Shown: one piece after another, positions 6,801 through 8,533 of the stretch
Numbering within the stretch: the stretch's first letter is position 1
How the letters are laid out: each line of letters opens with the position of its first letter
Assembly (NCBI GenBank): GCA_964564695.1
Contig: CAZMCC010000129.1
Span: 1 to 8,533 of the forward strand
DNA from: CAZMCC01 sp964564695
GTDB taxonomy: Bacteria > Planctomycetota > Phycisphaerae > Phycisphaerales > UBA1924
Direction: 5' to 3'
DNA length: 8,533 nt
The notes under the pieces: generated by a model
Databases searched by the model: none
What the model was told of the DNA's origin: nothing
The model's input: the letters and a program-made list of their open reading frames with translations, nothing else
Program-made: the position numbers and the translations under genes

Positions 6801-7406
6801 CTCGGCCCCGTCGCGTCCAAGTCTCCCGCCAACACCCTCTCGGTGGTCACCCGCGACGGAAACCGCCACATCACCGCCGAGCCCGACCCCGGCTCCAGCG
6901 GAACGCGATTCCTCCGGTTCTTCGATGCTAACAGCAACCTCGAACTGGCCGTGTTCCCCATGCCGCACCTGATCACCGGCATTCGGCTGAGCGATGACGA
7001 CGACCGGCTGGTCATCTCGCTCACCGACGGCACGGCCCGCATCTGGGATATCCGCAACGCCGAGGAGCGGGCGACGGCCGCACGCGAGCGTTGGACCGAG
7101 CGCGGACCCGCGGGTGTGTACCTTGGCCAACTGTGGGAAAGCCCAGCCTCCACTGACGCCCTTCGCGACGCCGTCCGATCCGACCCGATGCTGACCCCGC
7201 TTCGGCGCCTGGTCGCCGCCGAGATGCTCGAGCACCGCCTCGATGACCTTCGGCGCGAGGCCGCGGCCGCGTATGAACATCTCACCAAGGACCAGACCGA
7301 CGCGGCGGCGGTCAGGGCGGCGGCCGCCAGCGCCGACCTTCCGCGTCGCGTGAAGGAGCGCGTCGTTGCCGCCGCCGCCGGCTGGGCGCCCACCCCTTCG
7401 CGTTGA
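3828..7406 (+). CDS. Membrane Ser/Thr protein kinase with extracytoplasmic WD40 domain
   Basis: A 1192-residue Hanks-type kinase fused to a beta-propeller. Residues 1-60 match the helical leader common in planctomycete kinases. The kinase domain (about 85-390) is complete: glycine loop GEGGFGVV (95-102), lysine K118 in VALK, helix-C glutamate probably E136, catalytic loop HRDLKPRN (214-221, D216), DFG (237-239) and GTLEYMSPE (262-270). It should be active. R220 replaces the more usual small residue before N221. A hydrophobic stretch at about 413-440 is the single membrane segment, following a basic RKFVRRNKG stop, so the kinase should be inside. Residues 445-675 form a divergent segment with a probable coiled coil (about 525-570) and a CDC motif (574-576). 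WD40 units follow, with WD-type ends near 708, 751, 796, 840, 882, 924, 1033 and 1074, giving seven or eight blades, then an alpha-helical tail. The start is ATG 3828, 2 bases after the sigma gene stop. Confidence 0.94.
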   Translation: MTADRRRRVREVFMEAAEAPTDQRAAQLDRLCAGDMELYREVERLLRADHAANAGAFMSEPTASISAAAVVAGDAEVSEQPGTRIGPFKLLQKIGEGGFGVVFMAEQDEPVRRRVALKVIKLGMDTRQVVARFEQERQALALMDHPHIAKVLDAGATPLTERGGGRPYFVMEYVTGDPITEFADAHRLDVRARLALFAQVCAAVQHAHTKGVIHRDLKPRNVLVSMVDGRPHAKVIDFGIAKATGARLTEKTLFTEHRQLIGTLEYMSPEQAEGSPDIDTRTDVYSLGVLLYELLTGATPFDAARLRSAAWGEMQRIIKEEEPPAPSVRLSRSETRPAIAAARGAEPARLGTQLKGELDWIVMKALDKDRARRYESPNLLAADVQRHLDGEAVLAAPASAGYRMRKFVRRNKGAVVAGGAVAAALVLGGTAASWGLWWAWKSNAELIAANKTAQQSLYRIFTTEMASGETDQDLYKIPDGDGVISPVVTGSSEITLVRMVPKGDGTYWASAVESDRLIGLLSTFAERATAASSKARFELKGRTEQLETANASLTRQAALAREAIEDAAKVLYSCDCPGEESLIPKVIADSMRKRNPEFSEDEISVRVLAQLTTTGAHQVLTSRNDAETNAYAANIALAQIALDAGNWTEARHRISACPPSKKGWEWSLLALKSLSVTWSSNGDHYNPVFSHDGRLVITGGRKAVRLLDARTGAEIRVIPLKNDYGAHRGVASADGTVIAAIMYAGSVRVWDTATAQVIREFDLPPEMAHKNVDLALRPDGKQLATTGGDEAVRIWNLAGDVASPTLTLTGHTGETTSAAYSPDGTKIVTTSRGGVGRLWDTTSGKLLAELTGHADTVAMASFSPDGTRIVTASWDGTARIWDASTGESLRILDAGGGELHSASWDATGSHVATGSSTDAVRIWDATSGEVVATAEGLKDVVASYSPDGASLLVWHGDEEVSTVAVIPVAHLARPEREFDRRNFIDFEIAEALGPVASKSPANTLSVVTRDGNRHITAEPDPGSSGTRFLRFFDANSNLELAVFPMPHLITGIRLSDDDDRLVISLTDGTARIWDIRNAEERATAARERWTERGPAGVYLGQLWESPASTDALRDAVRSDPMLTPLRRLVAAEMLEHRLDDLRREAAAAYEHLTKDQTDAAAVRAAAASADLPRRVKERVVAAAAGWAPTPSR
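5853..7052 (+). repeat. WD40-coding repeats within the kinase gene
   Basis: This part of the kinase gene encodes tandem WD40 units. The clearest pair is HTGETTSAAYSPDGTKIVTT and onward (residues 811-852) and HADTVAMASFSPDGTRIVTA and onward (853-894). The DNA of these two is offset by exactly 126 bases (for example AGCCCGGACGG at 6288 and AGCCCTGACGG at 6414), i.e. 42 codons, the length of one blade. Their similarity at the DNA level suggests fairly recent internal duplication. Outer units are degenerate; one around residue 950-990 lacks a clear WD end. Confidence 0.75.
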
Positions 7407-7408
7407 TC

Positions 7409-7437
7409 TTGGGGGCTGTCCCGTGCGGGGATAACGT
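7409..7437 (+). promoter_or_regulatory. Candidate promoter of the DinB-like gene
   Basis: TTGGGG (7409-7414) and TAACGT (7432-7437) have a 17-base spacing, compatible with a -35/-10 pair. They lie in the 37-bp gap after the kinase stop. The -10-like box ends 6 bases before the GTG start at 7444, implying leaderless transcription. The -35 box matches the consensus only in TTG. Read-through from the kinase operon is the alternative. Confidence 0.35.
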
Positions 7438-7443
7438 TCCTTC

Positions 7444-8022
7444 GTGAACTACGACCTCACCCACGCCATCAACATCCTCCAGCGCACCCCCCACGTCCTC
7501 CGCGAGCTCCTCGACGGCCTCTCCGACCCCTGGCTCCACGCCAACTACGGCCCCGACACCTTCAGCCCCTTCGACGTCGTCGGCCACCTCATCACCGGCG
7601 AGAAGACCGACTGGATCCCGCGCGTGCGACTCATCCTCGAGCACGGCACCTCCAAACCCTTCGCCAAATACGACCGCTACGCCCAGTTCGAAGCCAGCCG
7701 CGGCAAGTCCATCGGCCAGCTCCTCGACGAGTTCGAACACGCCCGCGCCGCGAGCCTCGCCGCCCTCCACGAGCTGCGCCTGACGCCGCCGGACCTCGCC
7801 AAGCGCGGCCAGCACCCGGCCCTGGGCGAGGTCACCCTCGAAAACCTGCTCGCGACGTGGGTCGCCCACGACCTGAACCACATCGCCCAGATCGCGAAGG
7901 CGATGGCGACGCAGTATGACGAAGCGGTGGGGCCGTGGCGCCAGTACCTCGGCATCCTGCGGAGCCCGGTGACGCCGATGGACTCTGACGGTTCGGCACG
8001 CCGGCGGGCCGCGTTTGGATGA
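7444..8022 (+). CDS. DinB-fold metal-binding protein
   Basis: A 192-residue protein of the DinB/YfiT-like four-helix-bundle superfamily, whose members usually bind a divalent metal through three histidines; some act as thiol transferases or hydrolases. The triad is visible: H48 in FDVVGHLITGEKTDW (43-57), and H142 and H146 in LLATWVAHDLNHIAQIAKAM (135-154). The N-terminal helix (residues 4-25) and the segment SIGQLLDEFEHARAASLAALHEL (89-111) fit the bundle. The length is normal for the family. The start is GTG 7444, where the N-terminal helix begins, with no Shine-Dalgarno sequence. The first half uses C at almost every third codon position, more uniformly than its neighbours. It lies 37 bp after the kinase gene on the same strand; co-transcription is possible but a candidate promoter lies between them. 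The biochemical role is unknown, and the family name does not imply DNA repair here. Confidence 0.9.
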   Translation: MNYDLTHAINILQRTPHVLRELLDGLSDPWLHANYGPDTFSPFDVVGHLITGEKTDWIPRVRLILEHGTSKPFAKYDRYAQFEASRGKSIGQLLDEFEHARAASLAALHELRLTPPDLAKRGQHPALGEVTLENLLATWVAHDLNHIAQIAKAMATQYDEAVGPWRQYLGILRSPVTPMDSDGSARRRAAFG

Positions 8023-8100
8023 TCAGTCCGTTCGCACACGGGCCGCGTTAAGAACCACCCACCGTCCCCCACCTCTGGTGCCCAGATCGCCAAAAGCACA

Positions 8101-8131
8101 AACACCCGCGGGCTCAGGCCCTGCGGGTGTT
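8101..8131 (-). terminator. Intrinsic terminator after tRNA-Pro
   Basis: AACACCCGC (8101-8109) pairs perfectly with GCGGGTGTT (8123-8131). An inner GGGC/GCCC stem (8110-8113 with 8118-8121) closes a TCAG loop, leaving T8122 as a bulge. Read on the minus strand, the hairpin begins 12 bases after the tRNA 3' end and is followed by an interrupted T-rich stretch (TGTGCTTTTGG). It therefore most likely ends the tRNA transcript. It might also limit plus-strand read-through from the DinB gene, though no T tract follows on that side. Confidence 0.7.
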
Positions 8132-8143
8132 CGGTTGTCCGAA

Positions 8144-8217
8144 TCGGGGTGGCGGGATTTGAACCCACGACCTTTTGACCCCCAGTCAAACGCGCTACCA
8201 AGCTGCGCTACACCCCG
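8144..8217 (-). tRNA. tRNA-Pro (anticodon GGG)
   Basis: A complete 74-nt cloverleaf on the minus strand. The acceptor stem is CGGGGTG/CACCCCG with discriminator A73. The D arm is GCGC/GCGC with loop AGCTTGGTA. The anticodon stem is TTTGA/TCAAA around loop CTGGGGG, which puts GGG at positions 34-36. The variable loop is AGGTC, and the T arm is GTGGG/CCCGC with loop TTCAAAT. C1-G72 and A73 are the usual bacterial proline identity elements. It reads CCC and CCU. The 3' CCA is not encoded (the next bases are TTC) and must be added by nucleotidyltransferase. Confidence 0.97.
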
Positions 8218-8227
8218 GACAGGCCCC

Positions 8228-8233
8228 AGTGTA
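8228..8233 (-). promoter_or_regulatory. Candidate -10 box of tRNA-Pro
   Basis: On the minus strand TACACT (8233 down to 8228) lies 10 bases before the mature 5' end of tRNA-Pro. Transcription would then start about 3-5 bases upstream of the tRNA, leaving a very short leader for RNase P. No convincing -35 is visible; the expected area is an extremely GC-rich stretch containing the palindrome CCCGCGCGCGGG (8244-8255). Confidence 0.3.
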
Positions 8234-8321
8234 GGCGGGCGACCCCGCGCGCGGGCCGCACCGCCCCGGGCCTTGAACTGGACTACACACCACGCATGAG
8301 AACACCGCAAGTAAACCGTGA

Positions 8322-8343
8322 AAAACCCCACATCATGGGGCTT
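8322..8343 (-). terminator. Intrinsic terminator for a minus-strand transcript from the right
   Basis: Read on the minus strand, AAGCCCC (8343-8337), a 7-base loop, and GGGGTTT (8329-8323) form a 7-bp stem (four G-C, one G-T, two A-T pairs). TTTTT, partly in the stem, follows at once, a classical intrinsic terminator. No minus-strand gene ends nearby inside the window, so it would serve a transcript arriving from beyond 8533 or a small RNA from 8344-8533. It is also the apex of a larger nested inverted repeat (8296-8356). Confidence 0.6.
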
Positions 8344-8370
8344 GCGTAGGTCTCATCTTCCCTGTATTAT
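8342..8370 (+). promoter_or_regulatory. Candidate plus-strand promoter near the right edge
   Basis: TTGCGT (8342-8347) and TATTAT (8365-8370) are separated by exactly 17 bases. TATTAT matches the bacterial -10 consensus at five of six positions, and TG lies directly before it. Transcription would start near 8377, at the left arm of a 7-bp inverted repeat, heading toward the possible gene start at 8398. This is the best sigma-70-type promoter seen in the window. Confidence 0.5.
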
Positions 8371-8375
8371 CACCC

Positions 8376-8404
8376 ACTTCACGCCCCACCCGAGCTTGTG
8401 AAGT
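8376..8404. promoter_or_regulatory. Inverted repeat enclosing a possible GTG start
   Basis: ACTTCAC (8376-8382) and GTGAAGT (8398-8404) are perfect 7-base arms with a 15-base spacer. The left arm lies where the candidate promoter would start transcription, and the right arm holds the GTG that could begin a reading frame open to the window edge. As RNA this would be a 5'-end hairpin sequestering the start; as DNA it could be an operator. Confidence 0.4.
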
Positions 8405-8533
8405 CGTCCCTCATCGCCGTCGTTTGTGCAAGGCCGATCTTCGAACCGGACCGAGCCATTCACCAGGCCAGACACCAGGATTGTGATTCAGAAGCTCCGC
8501 CGCGTCCATCCCCGTCCGTCTTGTTCATCCGGG
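8398..8533 (+). CDS. Possible start of an unrecognised gene, cut by the window edge
   Basis: From GTG 8398 a reading frame stays open for 45 codons to the window end. It begins MKSSLIAVVCARPIFEPDRA (GTG read as Met), then becomes rich in charged residues and proline (APPRPSPSVLFIR). I recognise no family. The N-terminus has a lysine followed by a short hydrophobic run but is too short for a convincing signal peptide. The case rests on the promoter candidate at 8342-8370 and on the frame being open. In GC-rich DNA, 45 codons without a stop is weak evidence, so this may be an untranslated leader of a gene starting later, or non-coding. Confidence 0.22.
   Translation, partial: MKSSLIAVVCARPIFEPDRAIHQARHQDCDSEAPPRPSPSVLFIR

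Larger units (their letters stand above)
8218..8533. other. 316-base stretch without a confident gene
   Basis: From the tRNA 5' end to the window edge I find no recognised protein or RNA gene. Positions 8218-8280 are extremely GC-rich and would hold the tRNA promoter. Positions 8281-8404 are more AT-rich and carry the nested inverted repeat (8296-8356), the minus-strand terminator inside it, the plus-strand promoter candidate and the inverted repeat at its expected transcription start. Beyond 8405 only the tentative open frame remains. Confidence 0.6.

Noticed and set aside
6257..7393. Minus-strand open frame of about 378 codons antisense to the WD40 region
   Set aside because: The sense strand has regular 42-residue WD40 periodicity; the antisense product has no recognisable domain.
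8244..8255. Perfect palindrome CCCGCGCGCGGG upstream of tRNA-Pro
   Set aside because: It consists only of G and C in a very GC-rich stretch, so a chance palindrome is likely; no partner feature supports a role.
8425..8450. T-arm-like TTCGAA sequence suggesting a second tRNA
   Set aside because: The flanking bases do not form a T stem, and no anticodon or acceptor arms can be drawn around it on either strand.

Overview
The window is high-GC DNA, mostly coding, of the kind found in Planctomycetota and probably in the Phycisphaerae or a relative. The best evidence is the ECF sigma factor followed directly by a membrane-anchored Ser/Thr kinase with a WD40 propeller, a pairing typical of that phylum. 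GTG starts, a general lack of Shine-Dalgarno sequences and a tRNA without encoded CCA also fit. The taxonomic call is inference from gene types, not from a marker gene.

Layout, left to right. Positions 1-49 are relatively AT-rich with one weak hairpin. A VOC/glyoxalase-fold gene (50-475, minus) follows, with three tandem 11-bp repeats in its upstream region. On the plus strand come a 5'-truncated methyltransferase remnant (535-843) and an intact GNAT acetyltransferase (855-1508). A GC-rich hairpin (1521-1544) separates the latter from a convergent FAD oxidoreductase with a C-terminal Rieske domain (1574-3172, minus). A divergent, palindrome-rich intergenic region (3173-3258) leads into an ECF sigma factor (3259-3825) and, 2 nt later, a 1192-residue kinase-TM-WD40 protein (3828-7406). 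A DinB-fold metal-binding protein follows (7444-8022). A tRNA-Pro(GGG) lies on the minus strand (8144-8217) with its own terminator. The last 316 bases have no confident gene but hold a minus-strand terminator, a larger nested inverted repeat, a good plus-strand promoter candidate and the possible start of a gene that runs off the window.

The only clear functional unit is the sigma-kinase pair: the membrane kinase is the likely sensor and the sigma factor its likely output, with the divergent FAD/Rieske gene as a possible co-regulated neighbour. The other genes look like independent single units of conventional families. I did not find a clearly new biological system. The most unusual material is regulatory: start codons placed a few bases after TANNNT boxes, which suggests leaderless mRNAs; the palindromes between the Rieske and sigma genes; the structured right end; and a poorly recognisable extracytoplasmic segment in the kinase.
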